29,987 bases of DNA from Lachnospiraceae bacterium UBA2860 (GCA_002350625.1 DEFE01000055.1:1-29987), one strand, 5' to 3'; counted from the stretch's first letter, positions 8,961-17,048 are shown. The notes: generated by a model from the sequence alone, not told the origin. Numbers and translations: made by a program.

Positions 8961-8989
8961 CCCGGCGCGCGGTCTCCGGACCAGCCGGG
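8961..8989 (+). promoter_or_regulatory. Hairpin covering the ribosome site of the next gene
   Basis: CCCGGC (8961-8966) pairs with GCCGGG (8984-8989), with an inner GGTC/GACC (8971-8974 with 8979-8982). The right arm holds the only GGGA ribosome site in front of ATG 8993, so folding would hide it. It may also end the permease transcript, but no U-tract follows. Confidence 0.35.
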
Positions 8990-8992
8990 ACG

Positions 8993-9724
8993 ATGGTGAA
9001 AATCATGGATATTGAGCACTATTACATAGAAAAGGGCGCTGGAGTTCCGCTGATTCTCCTTCATGGAAACGGAGAAAACTGCCAATACTTCAAAAGACAG
9101 ATCGATGTGTTTGCCGGGCTTTTTCATGTTTATGCGATTGATACCCGCGGCCACGGAAAAACACCAAGAGGCGAAAAGCCATTTACGATACGGCAATTTG
9201 CAGAAGACCTGTTGGGCTTCATGGATGACCACCGGATCGAGAAGGCCCATCTGCTCGGCTTTTCGGACGGCGGGAATATCGCGATGGTGTTTGCGATCAA
9301 ATACCCTGACAGAGTAGACCGGCTGATCCTGAACGGGGCCAATCTTAACCCTGACGGAGTAAAGCGGTCTGCGCAGATCCCGATTGAGATCGGTTACCGG
9401 ATAGCGAAGAGGTTCTCTGAAAAGAGCGATTCTGCCAGGCGAAATGCGGAAATGCTCGGGCTGATGGTGAATGATCCGAATGTCCGGACGGAAGAACTGA
9501 GAACCATACGTGCAAAAACATTGGTCATCGCCGGGACTGATGACATGATCCTGGATGCGCATACGCGCCTGATCGCGGCGTGTATCCCGGACAGTCAGCT
9601 TGTGTTCATTAAGGGAGACCACTTTATCGCCGATAAAAAGCCTGAGGAGTTCAACCGGGCAGTATTGGCATTTTTGTCATTCGATGACAAGACGATAGAT
9701 CAACATAATGAAAAGTCAGGATGA
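8993..9724 (+). CDS. Alpha/beta hydrolase
   Basis: This 243-residue soluble hydrolase has the classic layout: HGNGE oxyanion loop (24-28), DTRGHGKT (50-57), nucleophile elbow GFSDGG with Ser91, acid in AGTDDMI (Asp183 or 184) and His210 in KGDHFIA. The lid between residues 115 and 160 is short. It is closest in look to small esterase/haloperoxidase-like hydrolases. The start could be ATG 8993 or ATG 9005; both share a poor ribosome site. The metallophosphoesterase starts 3 bases after this stop and uses an AGGA inside this gene, so the two are translationally linked. Confidence 0.83.
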   Translation: MVKIMDIEHYYIEKGAGVPLILLHGNGENCQYFKRQIDVFAGLFHVYAIDTRGHGKTPRGEKPFTIRQFAEDLLGFMDDHRIEKAHLLGFSDGGNIAMVFAIKYPDRVDRLILNGANLNPDGVKRSAQIPIEIGYRIAKRFSEKSDSARRNAEMLGLMVNDPNVRTEELRTIRAKTLVIAGTDDMILDAHTRLIAACIPDSQLVFIKGDHFIADKKPEEFNRAVLAFLSFDDKTIDQHNEKSG

Positions 9725-9727
9725 GTG

Positions 9728-10474
9728 ATGAGCTTATATGCGATCGGCGATCTGCATCTGCATTATCAGTCCGAGCTGAAGGCACCGGGGCAGCTGCATG
9801 ATCGGGTATGGAAAAATCATGAGGAGAAGTTCCGGAAGAACTGTTTGAAAGCCGTAGCGGAGGAGGATACGCTTGTCCTTGCCGGAGACCACAGCTGGGG
9901 CAGGAATCTGGCTGCATGCGAGCTGGATCTTAAGTACATCTGCGATCTTCCGGGCAAAAAGATCCTTACCCGCGGCAACCATGATATGTTTTGGGATGCT
10001 TCCAAAACAAAGCAGTTGAACGAGCTGTATCAGCCGCGTCTGACCTTTCTGCAGGACAGCTATGCATCCTACAGGGATTATGCGCTTGTCGGCACGAAGG
10101 GATTCACATTCGAGGGACCGTTCTACCTTGATCGCCGCGGCAGAATCATGGGCTGGGATGAAGAAGCCGAGGTTCATGCCGTGAAACTGGTGGAGCGGGA
10201 ACTGCAGCGGCTGCGGAAGTCGTTTGAACTGGCAAGGACGGACGGATACAGGAAGTTCATCATGTTTTTGCATTATCCGCCGACCAATATTCTGGAAGAG
10301 CGAAGCGGCTTTACGGATATGGCGGAGGAATACGGCGCGGAGCAGGTGATCTACGCCCATTGCCACGGAGAGAGCAGATTCCATGACAGTATCCATGGCG
10401 AGTACCGGGGAAGGGTATATCGTCTGGTATCCGGTGACTTTCTGCGATGGAAGCCGCTGAAGATACTGGATTAA
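9728..10474 (+). CDS. Metallophosphoesterase
   Basis: The 248-residue protein has the calcineurin-like metallophosphoesterase motifs in order: GDLHLH (Asp8, His10), AGDHSWG (Asp54, with His where many members have Asn), RGNHDMFW (Asn84, His85), FLHYPP and AHCHGES. It should bind two divalent metal ions and hydrolyse a phosphoester. It matches a group of uncharacterised Firmicute phosphoesterases; the substrate is unknown. ATG 9728 is chosen over GTG 9725 because AGGA at 9717-9720 then has normal spacing. The stop is 1 base from the end of convergent surE. Confidence 0.85.
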   Translation: MSLYAIGDLHLHYQSELKAPGQLHDRVWKNHEEKFRKNCLKAVAEEDTLVLAGDHSWGRNLAACELDLKYICDLPGKKILTRGNHDMFWDASKTKQLNELYQPRLTFLQDSYASYRDYALVGTKGFTFEGPFYLDRRGRIMGWDEEAEVHAVKLVERELQRLRKSFELARTDGYRKFIMFLHYPPTNILEERSGFTDMAEEYGAEQVIYAHCHGESRFHDSIHGEYRGRVYRLVSGDFLRWKPLKILD

Positions 10475-10475
10475 G

Positions 10476-11192
10476 TCATGAAATATTGGTCACGACGCCG
10501 ATCGATACATAGTGCTCAAGGATGGCACGGAAGTCGGTTCCTTCTTCCGCCTCTTGGATTAAGACGCCTTCCACCATCAGGCGGACGCCGCCTCCCGGCA
10601 GCGCTTCTATTTCTTTATAATGATCCTTATAAAACATTCCGACGGAGACCGCACGGTTTTCAAGGATTCCCCGGCATTCGGACAGCGGGCATCCCGGGAA
10701 ATTCACATTCAGGATCTGTCCGGGGCGTACGGTTCTGCAGATCAGCCGTTCGAGTACCTCCGGCAGATAGGCATCCGTCACTTCGTGTACGCTTGAGGCC
10801 CCTTCCGAGACAGCTATGCCTAAGGAGCCTTGGAAAGACGCCTCAAATGCGGCTCCGGCCGTCGCTGAGTACTGGATGTCCGACGCCGCATTATAGCCGT
10901 AATTGATCCCCGACAAAACCACGTCGGGCTTTTGGGGCATGATGGCCAGACTGCCGACGCGCACGCAGTCAGCCGGCGTGCCGCTGCAGGCGTACGCCCG
11001 GACGCCATTTGCGGGAAAATCATAGGGATATACGTCGATCGGACTGTGAAGCGTGATGCTGTGTGATGTCGCACTCCGCTCGCTCTCAGGCGCCACGACC
11101 CATACTTCGCCGAACGCCGTCGCTGCCTTTGCCAGGCGGAGGATGCCGTCCGAAGCGATCCCGTCATCATTTGTAATCAGGATAGATCTCAT
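10476..11192 (-). CDS. surE: 5'/3'-nucleotidase SurE
   Basis: This 238-residue protein is a standard-length SurE. It removes phosphate from nucleoside 5'- and 3'-monophosphates and short polyphosphate, using a metal ion. The N-terminal ITNDDG (Asp9, Asp10 as metal ligands), the Ser40 region ERSATSHSIT, SGTPADCV, SGINYGYN and YSATAGAA are all present. It is the only minus-strand enzyme in this part and converges on the metallophosphoesterase with a 1-base gap and no terminator between them, so antisense overlap of transcripts is likely. The start is preceded by a weak AGAAAAG. Confidence 0.93.
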   Translation of the reverse strand: MRSILITNDDGIASDGILRLAKAATAFGEVWVVAPESERSATSHSITLHSPIDVYPYDFPANGVRAYACSGTPADCVRVGSLAIMPQKPDVVLSGINYGYNAASDIQYSATAGAAFEASFQGSLGIAVSEGASSVHEVTDAYLPEVLERLICRTVRPGQILNVNFPGCPLSECRGILENRAVSVGMFYKDHYKEIEALPGGGVRLMVEGVLIQEAEEGTDFRAILEHYVSIGVVTNIS

Positions 11193-11210
11193 GTTCTTTT
11201 CTCAACCGGG

Positions 11211-11238
11211 TTGTTTTTGATTGCTTTTGATTTATAAT
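11211..11238 (+). promoter_or_regulatory. Putative promoter of the 67-residue orphan gene
   Basis: TTGTTT (11211-11216) and TATAAT (11233-11238) are 16 bases apart, 40 bases before the start codon at 11279. It lies just upstream of divergent surE. Confidence 0.5.
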
Positions 11239-11278
11239 TATATCATAGTCCGGCAGCCGATGCCGAAGGAGGTTTCGC

Positions 11279-11482
11279 ATGAGCAAGGAGAGTAATATAA
11301 ACATTGAGGACATTGAGCCATTTACGAAGATGACAAGTAAAGAACTGTTTGTCATCCTTACGGGCGGCGAGGGTTTAATGAAGAAGATGTATCTGCAGAA
11401 GATACTGGAAACGTACGTGAGAAAGCACAAAGACACCGCGGACCTTGTAACGATGGTCCGAGCGGTGGCAGAGGAAGAATAA
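11279..11482 (+). CDS. Small acidic protein of unknown function
   Basis: The 67-residue protein has a very strong ribosome site (GAAGGAGG 11265-11272, 6 bases before ATG), its own promoter and a following terminator, so it is probably real. It is mostly helical and polar, with NIEDIEPFTKMTSKELFVIL near the N-terminus and a KILETYVRK helix. There is no signal peptide, membrane segment, Cys pair or helix-turn-helix that I can see. I do not recognise the family. It is divergent from surE. Confidence 0.7.
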   Translation: MSKESNINIEDIEPFTKMTSKELFVILTGGEGLMKKMYLQKILETYVRKHKDTADLVTMVRAVAEEE

Positions 11483-11547
11483 AGCGGCCGGGATGCGAAG
11501 GAGCAGACGGGGACGGGCTTTTCCGTGAGCGCGGTTTTGCTGCATAA

Positions 11548-11585
11548 AAGAAGGAACGAAGGCATATGAACCTTCGTTCCTTTTG
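11548..11585. terminator. Bidirectional terminator between convergent genes
   Basis: AAGGAACGAAGG (11551-11562) pairs perfectly with CCTTCGTTCCTT (11571-11582) around an 8-base loop. A T-run follows on the plus strand and a TTCTTTT tail on the minus strand, so it can serve both the 67-residue gene and the SH3 repeat protein gene. Confidence 0.85.
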
Positions 11586-11620
11586 CTGTTATGGCATGGT
11601 GTTTTTACAATCTGTGCAGA

Positions 11621-12838
11621 TCAGCCCGGGCAGTAATGGTTGTCGAACTCGTCGCCGGCTTCGAACCACTGGCCGCAGTTCCAGCAGTACTGCAGATTTC
11701 CTTCACCTTCCTGGTCGGAATAATCATTGTTATCGGTTTTCTTGCCGGAACAGTTGTGGTTGTCGAACTCATCGCCTGCTTCAAACCACTCGCCGCAGTC
11801 CCAGCAGTACTGGAGATTTCCTTCGCCTTCCTGGTCGGAATAATCATTGTTATCTGTCTTCTTGCCGGGGCAGTCGTGGTTGTCGAACTCGTCACCTGCT
11901 TCAAACCACTGACCGCAGTCCCAGCAGTACTGGAGATTTCCTTCGCCTTCCTGATCGGAATAGTCGTTGTTGTCAGGACCGTTATAATAGATGGACAGGC
12001 GCTTTGTGCCTTCATAGACCTGGAAATCTTCCTCCGAGAGCCGGCTGTAAGCCGTTCCGCTCTTGTCGTACCAGAGGCCGCCCTTGGTCTGATAGAGCGT
12101 GTAGGCATTTCCGGATTCATCATAAACGGTAACGACATTTCCGGTGTAGACGGAGGAGTCGTCGCTGCCGGAGCTGCTCTCGGTTGAAGCGGGCGCTGTA
12201 TCTGAGAGGAATTCAGCGGATACGTAGCCTGTCCCGCCTTCATAATTCACCTGGTACCATCCCAGGTTCTCGCCATTTCTCTGCACGGCGCCGGTCACCT
12301 TGACCTGGCTTCCTTTCTTCAGGCCGCCGATCAGCTTGCTGTCTGTAGACCAGCCCTTCCGCACGTTCAGCGGATCAGCTGTGACATACATGAGCTTATC
12401 GAGCGGGGCAACCGTAAACTCGCCGCCCGCTGCTGCCGCCGCGCCGACAGCGCGCTTCGTGTCGTACTTCAGAACCTTTAACGACAGGATCGCCTTGGTG
12501 ATATCGGGGATCTTCGCTGCGTCAACGACGGAACCGGTAACAATGAATACCTCATTCTGCGTAGAGAAGGCAGCCTGGAAAACATTGACATAGTGCGTGT
12601 CCGCAACTGTGAAATTCGGGAGATTTTCTCCGTTTGAGAAATGCTCTACCGTGATCTGATTGGAGCCGTCACTGAAGGTGAGCCATTTGGTCACATCCTC
12701 GATCTGCTTCCAGTTTTCATCCGGAAGCTCGATGGAGAGAATGCCGTCCGCTGAAACGAACGGGTCTGCTGCTGCCGGGATCGCAAAACATAAAACGACT
12801 ATGGCAGCAAGTATGGCTATGACTGTTTTTTTAATCAT
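11621..12838 (-). CDS. Secreted SH3-domain protein with three Cys2-His-Cys repeats
   Basis: This 405-residue protein begins with a signal peptide (cleavage after AIPAAA, about residue 24). Residues 25-130 form an unrecognised domain, and about 150-212 a bacterial SH3 domain (LNVRKGWS...GWYQVNYEGGTGYVS), a fold that often binds cell-wall peptide. A Ser-rich linker and a short region follow. The C-terminus is three copies of a 40-residue repeat, each with DNNDYSDQEGEGNLQY and a C-x2-C-x12-H-x-C motif, ending at CPG. The motif looks like a small zinc-binding site, unusual outside the cell; that role is inference. AGAAAGGAG lies 8 bases before ATG. Confidence 0.85.
   Translation of the reverse strand: MIKKTVIAILAAIVVLCFAIPAAADPFVSADGILSIELPDENWKQIEDVTKWLTFSDGSNQITVEHFSNGENLPNFTVADTHYVNVFQAAFSTQNEVFIVTGSVVDAAKIPDITKAILSLKVLKYDTKRAVGAAAAAGGEFTVAPLDKLMYVTADPLNVRKGWSTDSKLIGGLKKGSQVKVTGAVQRNGENLGWYQVNYEGGTGYVSAEFLSDTAPASTESSSGSDDSSVYTGNVVTVYDESGNAYTLYQTKGGLWYDKSGTAYSRLSEEDFQVYEGTKRLSIYYNGPDNNDYSDQEGEGNLQYCWDCGQWFEAGDEFDNHDCPGKKTDNNDYSDQEGEGNLQYCWDCGEWFEAGDEFDNHNCSGKKTDNNDYSDQEGEGNLQYCWNCGQWFEAGDEFDNHYCPG
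11624..11974 (-). repeat. Three tandem 120-bp coding repeats
   Basis: The same sequence recurs with a 120-bp period: TGTCGAACTC starts at 11641, 11761 and 11881. Copies differ at only a few positions, and the last copy in reading order stops after CPG. The near identity at DNA level points to recent duplication or gene conversion. Each unit encodes one Cys2-His-Cys module. Confidence 0.92.
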
Positions 12839-12933
12839 TATAAAATCTCCTTTCTGAAACTCGGATCGATCTGCCCCGCCAGGCGCTGATTTCCGCTGCG
12901 GGAGGAGATGTCCGTCATTTTTTATGATAACCT

Positions 12934-12962
12934 ATTATAGGCGGAGATTCCTGTTATTTCAA
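12934..12962 (-). promoter_or_regulatory. Sigma-A promoter of the SH3 repeat protein gene
   Basis: On the minus strand, TTGAAA (12962-12957) and TATAAT (12939-12934) are separated by exactly 17 bases, about 95 bases before the start codon. This is the best promoter match in the window. Confidence 0.75.
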
Positions 12963-13000
12963 CCAAAAGAGCCCGGGCGCGGAAAATAATATGTAAACCT

Positions 13001-13062
13001 GGCCCGCAAAACCGGCATTTAAACGCGACAGATCAATCCGGGCCCGGCCTGCAAAACCGGCA
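13001..13062. repeat. Pair of 17-bp direct repeats
   Basis: GGCCCGCAAAACCGGCA at 13001-13017 recurs with one change (GGCCTGCAAAACCGGCA) at 13046-13062. They lie between divergent promoters in the 328-base gap 12839-13166. They may be binding sites for a regulator. The rest of the gap holds only the two promoters and the ribosome sites. Confidence 0.4.
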
Positions 13063-13106
13063 GAAGAAAAAGAGTTCTCCCGGGAAAACAGGACTATACG
13101 TTACAG

Positions 13107-13135
13107 TTGAAAGCGATTATGATAGAGACGATAAG
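13107..13135 (+). promoter_or_regulatory. Putative promoter of the small membrane protein
   Basis: TTGAAA (13107-13112), a 17-base spacer and GATAAG (13130-13135), 31 bases before ATG 13167. The -35 box is good and the -10 box is partial. Confidence 0.45.
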
Positions 13136-13166
13136 ATGATTATATTGAAGGAGGGGCTCGCGTAAG

Positions 13167-13433
13167 ATGGACATGTTTATTCAGGTGGTTCTGGATTTGA
13201 TCATGGATGGATCTATGGGAACTGTCGGCGACAAGAGCGCACCCATGGGTTTGCGGATCGCCGCGGCAGTTATATTGGCGGCCGCTTTCTGCGGGTTGAT
13301 CGGGTTCGGCATTTATCTGATCATCAAAGACGCGAACATATTTGTGAAGGTTTGCGGAGGACTGATCCTGCTGCTTGCACTGGGTGCCGCTTACAGTTTT
13401 TTCAAAGCGTATCATCAGCGGAAGCCGCGCTGA
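13167..13433 (+). CDS. Small membrane protein, two predicted helices
   Basis: The 88-residue protein has an amphipathic N-terminus and two hydrophobic segments (about 30-52 and 60-80), then a basic tail HQRKPR. The layout suggests an N-out or N-in hairpin with the basic tail in the cytosol. No family is recognised. GAAGGAGG (13147-13154) is a strong site, but its 12-base spacing to ATG is long; no closer start is available in frame. The HD-domain gene follows 55 bases later with its own ribosome site, so the two may share a transcript. Confidence 0.65.
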   Translation: MDMFIQVVLDLIMDGSMGTVGDKSAPMGLRIAAAVILAAAFCGLIGFGIYLIIKDANIFVKVCGGLILLLALGAAYSFFKAYHQRKPR

Positions 13434-13488
13434 TCTTTGCAGCTGCTGCGGCGGATGAAGAAAAGTGTGATAAGGAGAGTGATATCGA

Positions 13489-14115
13489 ATGGAGAATTTA
13501 AGCAAGGGCATTGACACATCCGCGGAGAATGCTTCCGGGACGAAGCGCAGCTGTGCCATTTCCGGCGAAGAGGCCCTGGCGCTTCTCAAGAAGTACAATC
13601 AGGATGAGTTCCATCTCCGCCACGCCTTTACGGTCGAGAAGGTGATGAGGTACTTTGCAGAGCAGCTCGGCTACGGCGACGAGGCGGACTACTGGGCCAT
13701 GGTGGGGCTTCTTCATGACATCGACTTCGAGCAGTATCCGGACGAGCACTGCCGGAAGGCGCCGGAGCTTCTTCGGGAAGCCGGCGTCGGCGAGGACATG
13801 ATCTACTCCATCTGCTCTCACGGATACGGGATCTGCTCCGATCTGGAGCCGGTCCACGAGATGGAGAAGGTTCTTTTCGCCGTGGACGAGCTCACGGGAC
13901 TCGTGTGGTCGGCGGCGCTCATGAGGCCTTCGAAGAGCACCAAGGACATGGAGGTCAAGAGCCTCAAGAAGAAATTCAAAGACAAACGATTCGCCGCCGG
14001 CTGCTCCAGAGAAGTGATTGCGCAGGGCGCGGAGCGCCTGGGCTGGGAGCTGGACGACCTCTTCGAGAAGACGATTCTCGCCATGAGAGCGTGTGAGGAT
14101 GAGATAGAAATATGA
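13489..14115 (+). CDS. HD-domain hydrolase (HDIG type)
   Basis: This 208-residue protein has an HD phosphohydrolase core: His in FHLRHAFTVEKVMRY, the LLHDIDF His-Asp pair, a later His in SICSHGYG, and Asp in FAVDELTGLV. Many clostridial homologues are annotated only as HDIG-domain hydrolases; likely substrates are nucleotides, but this is not established. AAGGAGAG is 9 bases before ATG. The stop codon TGA (14113-14115) lies inside a palindromic repeat (14112-14138), so the element landed at, or created, the 3' end of the gene. Confidence 0.85.
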   Translation: MENLSKGIDTSAENASGTKRSCAISGEEALALLKKYNQDEFHLRHAFTVEKVMRYFAEQLGYGDEADYWAMVGLLHDIDFEQYPDEHCRKAPELLREAGVGEDMIYSICSHGYGICSDLEPVHEMEKVLFAVDELTGLVWSAALMRPSKSTKDMEVKSLKKKFKDKRFAAGCSREVIAQGAERLGWELDDLFEKTILAMRACEDEIEI

Positions 14116-14153
14116 CAGGGGGTCTGACCCCTTGTCATAATGGTTTACATAAG
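14112..14153 (+). repeat. REP-like palindrome (class A) with GTTTACATAA flank
   Basis: Core at 14112-14138: left arm ATGACAGGGGG, loop TCTGA, right arm CCCCTTGTCAT, with a G/T pair at arm position 7. The flank GTTTACATAAG follows. The element provides the TGA stop of the HD-domain gene. Confidence 0.92.
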
Positions 14154-14167
14154 AAACGAGATGCCGT

Positions 14168-15949
14168 ATGATCCGTGATTTAATATTCGCAAATGAAAAC
14201 TGTGTCGGGTGCAATCAGTGCGTCAGGATATGCAAGTCCTTCGGCGCAAGCATCTCGATGAGCGATACGGGAAAGAGTGCGATCGGTATCAATCACGACC
14301 GCTGTATCGTCTGCGGCGCGTGCATCGACGTGTGCAGGCATAACGCCAGAGACTACTGCGACGATACGGAGGCGTTTTTTGCTGATCTCGAAAATGGTGA
14401 GGAGATCACTGTCCTTGTCGCGCCGGCCTTCGAAGCAAAATATCCGGAGGCATTCGGGCTGTATATGACGGCCCTGAGGGCGCTCGGGGTAAAGCGGATC
14501 ATTCCGGTCTCTTTCGGCGCCGATATCTGCACCTGGGCTTATATCAAGACGATTGAAAGGACGGGGCAGGTGGGGAGCATCTCCACCCCGTGTCCGACGG
14601 TCGTGTCGTATATTGAGCGCTGGATGCCGGAGCTGATCGACAAGCTTGTTCCGATTAAGAGCCCGCTGATGTGCATGGCCACGTATTGCAGAAAAGAGCT
14701 GGGAATGACGGAGAAGTTCGCCTTTATCAGCCCCTGCATCGCTAAGCGGCTGGAGATGGACAAGTATCCGGATCTCGTGCAATATAATGTCACTTTCCCG
14801 AGACTGGCGAAGAAGCTGTCGGCATATCTGGAAACGCATCAGCTTGAGCCGGCAGGCATCGAAGCGATGGACGCGGGTCTCGGCAGCTTTTATCCGGCGC
14901 CGGGCGGGCTCGCCGACAATGTCCGCTGGCTTATGGGGGACGACACGCCGATCCGCATCATATCCGGGAAGACGTATCTGTACCAGCGCTTTGCGGAAAA
15001 CCGCGTCAATATCTTCGACAGCCAGTTCCCGTATATGCTTTTCGATGCGCTCAACTGCCGCGAAGGCTGTATTGAGGGAAGCGCCAAGCCGGACGATGCC
15101 CGAAGAGAGGCGGTCGGCCTGCTTAAGATCGGCGAAATCAGGAAGAGAAGCAAGAACACGGATCCGGCTTCTCCCTGGAACCCGTCGCTTACGTGTGAGG
15201 AGCGGTGGGAGAACATGGAGAGACAGTTCGCGCATCTTAAGGTGGAGGATTATGCGGCTTCCTTTGAGGATCGGAGCGAACTGTGCGCCGTGACATTTCC
15301 GACGGAAGAGGAAGCGGACGAGATCTATAACTCCATGCATAAACACACGCCCGCATCCAGGCAGGTCAACTGCGCGTCGTGCGGCTATGACACCTGCGAG
15401 CATATGATGGTCGCCATCTATAATGGCTTCAATACGCGCTACAACTGTGTTTATTTCGAGAAAGAAGAAGCGCTTCATCTCATGAAGATGTCCTACAGCG
15501 ACGAACTGACAGGCGTCATGAACAGAAACGCGCTGGAAAACAACTGGATGCGTGCGTTCAAGGCGGATGCGCCGGCGGCTGTCATTTCCGTCGACGTGAA
15601 CGGGCTCAAGCAGGTCAACGATCTGTTCGGACACAGTGAAGGCGACCGCCTCATCGTCGGGACCGGCGAGGCGCTGGCGCATATCTTCCGGAAGGACAGG
15701 GTATTCAGGACGGGCGGAGACGAGTTTCTTGTGCTTCTTGGCGACTATGAGGAGAGCGAGATCGAGTCAAATATGAGCTACGTTAAGAAATATCTTCATG
15801 ACATGGGGATTTATGTCTCCATGGGTCTTTCTTATGTTGAAAAATACAGGGACAATTTCGGTGAGATGAAAGAGATCGCAGACAAGAAGATGTACGAGGA
15901 CAAGGAGCAGTTCTATGTGACGACGGGGCATCCGAGGAGAAAAGTCTGA
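14168..15949 (+). CDS. Ferredoxin/[FeFe]-hydrogenase-like/diguanylate cyclase fusion
   Basis: The protein has 593 residues. Two [4Fe-4S] ferredoxin motifs (Cys12/15/18/22 and 46/49/52/56) lead into an [FeFe]-hydrogenase large-subunit-like domain (about 80-310). The H-cluster-type motifs are altered but keep four Cys: Cys142 in STPCP, Cys190 in SPCIAKR, Cys297 and Cys301 in NCREGC. The usual TSCCP has Pro where the proton-relay Cys would be. A further Fe-S motif CASCGYDTC (402-410) plus Cys427 follows. The C-terminus is a GGDEF domain (DELTGVMNR, DVNGLKQVND, RTGGDEF at 514-520) with an intact active site but no canonical RxxD inhibitory site. A c-di-GMP synthase controlled by hydrogen or redox state is inferred. 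Confidence 0.88.
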   Translation: MIRDLIFANENCVGCNQCVRICKSFGASISMSDTGKSAIGINHDRCIVCGACIDVCRHNARDYCDDTEAFFADLENGEEITVLVAPAFEAKYPEAFGLYMTALRALGVKRIIPVSFGADICTWAYIKTIERTGQVGSISTPCPTVVSYIERWMPELIDKLVPIKSPLMCMATYCRKELGMTEKFAFISPCIAKRLEMDKYPDLVQYNVTFPRLAKKLSAYLETHQLEPAGIEAMDAGLGSFYPAPGGLADNVRWLMGDDTPIRIISGKTYLYQRFAENRVNIFDSQFPYMLFDALNCREGCIEGSAKPDDARREAVGLLKIGEIRKRSKNTDPASPWNPSLTCEERWENMERQFAHLKVEDYAASFEDRSELCAVTFPTEEEADEIYNSMHKHTPASRQVNCASCGYDTCEHMMVAIYNGFNTRYNCVYFEKEEALHLMKMSYSDELTGVMNRNALENNWMRAFKADAPAAVISVDVNGLKQVNDLFGHSEGDRLIVGTGEALAHIFRKDRVFRTGGDEFLVLLGDYEESEIESNMSYVKKYLHDMGIYVSMGLSYVEKYRDNFGEMKEIADKKMYEDKEQFYVTTGHPRRKV

Positions 15950-16035
15950 GACAGGGCCGGCCTCTTTCTGATATACTTAAAACAGACCATTTGCGAATTT
16001 TATGCAACACCATTTTTTACGAAAGGAGAACAGCC

Positions 16036-17019
16036 ATGACCGCTCAAAAAAGGAAGATCTTCAGGATCGCGCTCATCTTCATGCTTTGTCTCTGCGCGTT
16101 CGCTTCGCCCGCATATGCGAAGACGAAGAGCAAGAAGACGAAGGTTTACAAGATCAAAACCGCCGCTGACTGGAAGAATATATCGAAGAAGAACGGCGGG
16201 TCGTTCAAGCTGACAAAGGATATCCGGCTCAGCAGTACGAAGCAGTATCTGATTATCAACAAGAATAAGAAATATACGATCGACCTGAACGGCCACAAGG
16301 TATATACGACATATGCAGGTGCTGTTTCAAGAACGACCTGCCCGCTGGAAATTAAAAAGGGAACCGTCATCCTGAAGTCATCGAAGAAGAATAAGGGCGT
16401 TCTGTACTCTACCGAAACATCCGCGGTCACCGTCGAGGGAAAGGCGAAGTTTTATCTGAAGAGCGGCGCCATCGTGAACGACGCCGTGGAGTTCAGGTCA
16501 GACGTGATCCACGGGCTCTGTCTGACTGACAGCGCGAAGGGGTACATCCAGAATGACGCCAAGATCATGAGCATCGGCAGCGGCATCATCATGATGGGAA
16601 AATCCCGGCTCTATACAAGCGGCCACCCGTTTATCCGCGCGGGTGTGAGCACGCTCACGGGGATGTTCACACACTACGGATGCGGCATCGCCGTCATCAG
16701 CCCGAACTGCAAGCTGTCACTGAAGGGCGGCAGCTTCGGAACAAAAGCTACGCCGGACACGGTCGTCACAGGCGCGCTGGGAAGCCTGATTATCTATACG
16801 GGATCCGGCGACTACCCGGTCATGGACAAATCAGGGAAGGTGCTGAAAATCCCGAGCGGGTATAAATGTGTAGACGCGAAGGGGGCGAACGTCCCCGTCC
16901 TGCCGAGCAATCTGTCGCTCATGTACCCGGCAATGGCGTATCTCGGCGGGGAGTCGAAGCTTGAGACATGGCAGCAGGATTCAGCCGGATATTATACAGT
17001 GTTCATTCTGAAAAAGTGA
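16036..17019 (+). CDS. Secreted beta-rich protein of unknown function
   Basis: This 327-residue protein starts at ATG 16036, 7 bases after AAAGGAG. A longer in-frame start at 15991 lacks a site. The signal peptide is clear: basic QKRK, hydrophobic IALIFMLCLCAF, cleavage after SPAYA (about residue 28). The mature part starts with a Lys-rich segment and continues with repeated short beta segments (YTIDLNGHKV, GTVILKSSKKNKGVLYS, AVTVEGKAKFYLKSGAI). These look like a right-handed beta-helix of the kind seen in cell-surface and polysaccharide-binding proteins. No catalytic motif is seen. The gene stands alone before a pair of palindromes. Confidence 0.7.
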   Translation: MTAQKRKIFRIALIFMLCLCAFASPAYAKTKSKKTKVYKIKTAADWKNISKKNGGSFKLTKDIRLSSTKQYLIINKNKKYTIDLNGHKVYTTYAGAVSRTTCPLEIKKGTVILKSSKKNKGVLYSTETSAVTVEGKAKFYLKSGAIVNDAVEFRSDVIHGLCLTDSAKGYIQNDAKIMSIGSGIIMMGKSRLYTSGHPFIRAGVSTLTGMFTHYGCGIAVISPNCKLSLKGGSFGTKATPDTVVTGALGSLIIYTGSGDYPVMDKSGKVLKIPSGYKCVDAKGANVPVLPSNLSLMYPAMAYLGGESKLETWQQDSAGYYTVFILKK

Positions 17020-17026
17020 AATTAAC

Positions 17027-17048
17027 TGACAGGGGCTGCCCCCTGTCA
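17027..17048 (+). repeat. REP-like palindrome (class B, 22 bp)
   Basis: TGACAGGGG, loop CTGC, CCCCTGTCA: a perfect 9-bp stem, 8 bases after the stop of the secreted protein gene. It forms a pair with the class A element 16 bases downstream. Confidence 0.85.

Noticed and set aside
11566..12187. Plus-strand repetitive open frames that look like repeat proteins
   Set aside because: They are the antisense translation of the three 120-bp repeats of the SH3 protein gene.
12987..12998. ATGTAAAC near 12990 as a decayed REP flank
   Set aside because: Only eight bases match and no palindrome core is next to it; chance is enough.
14180..15682. 500-residue open frame antisense to the hydrogenase-GGDEF gene
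   Set aside because: It mirrors the codons of a clear multi-domain protein on the other strand and has no recognisable motif; long antisense frames are common in GC-rich genes.
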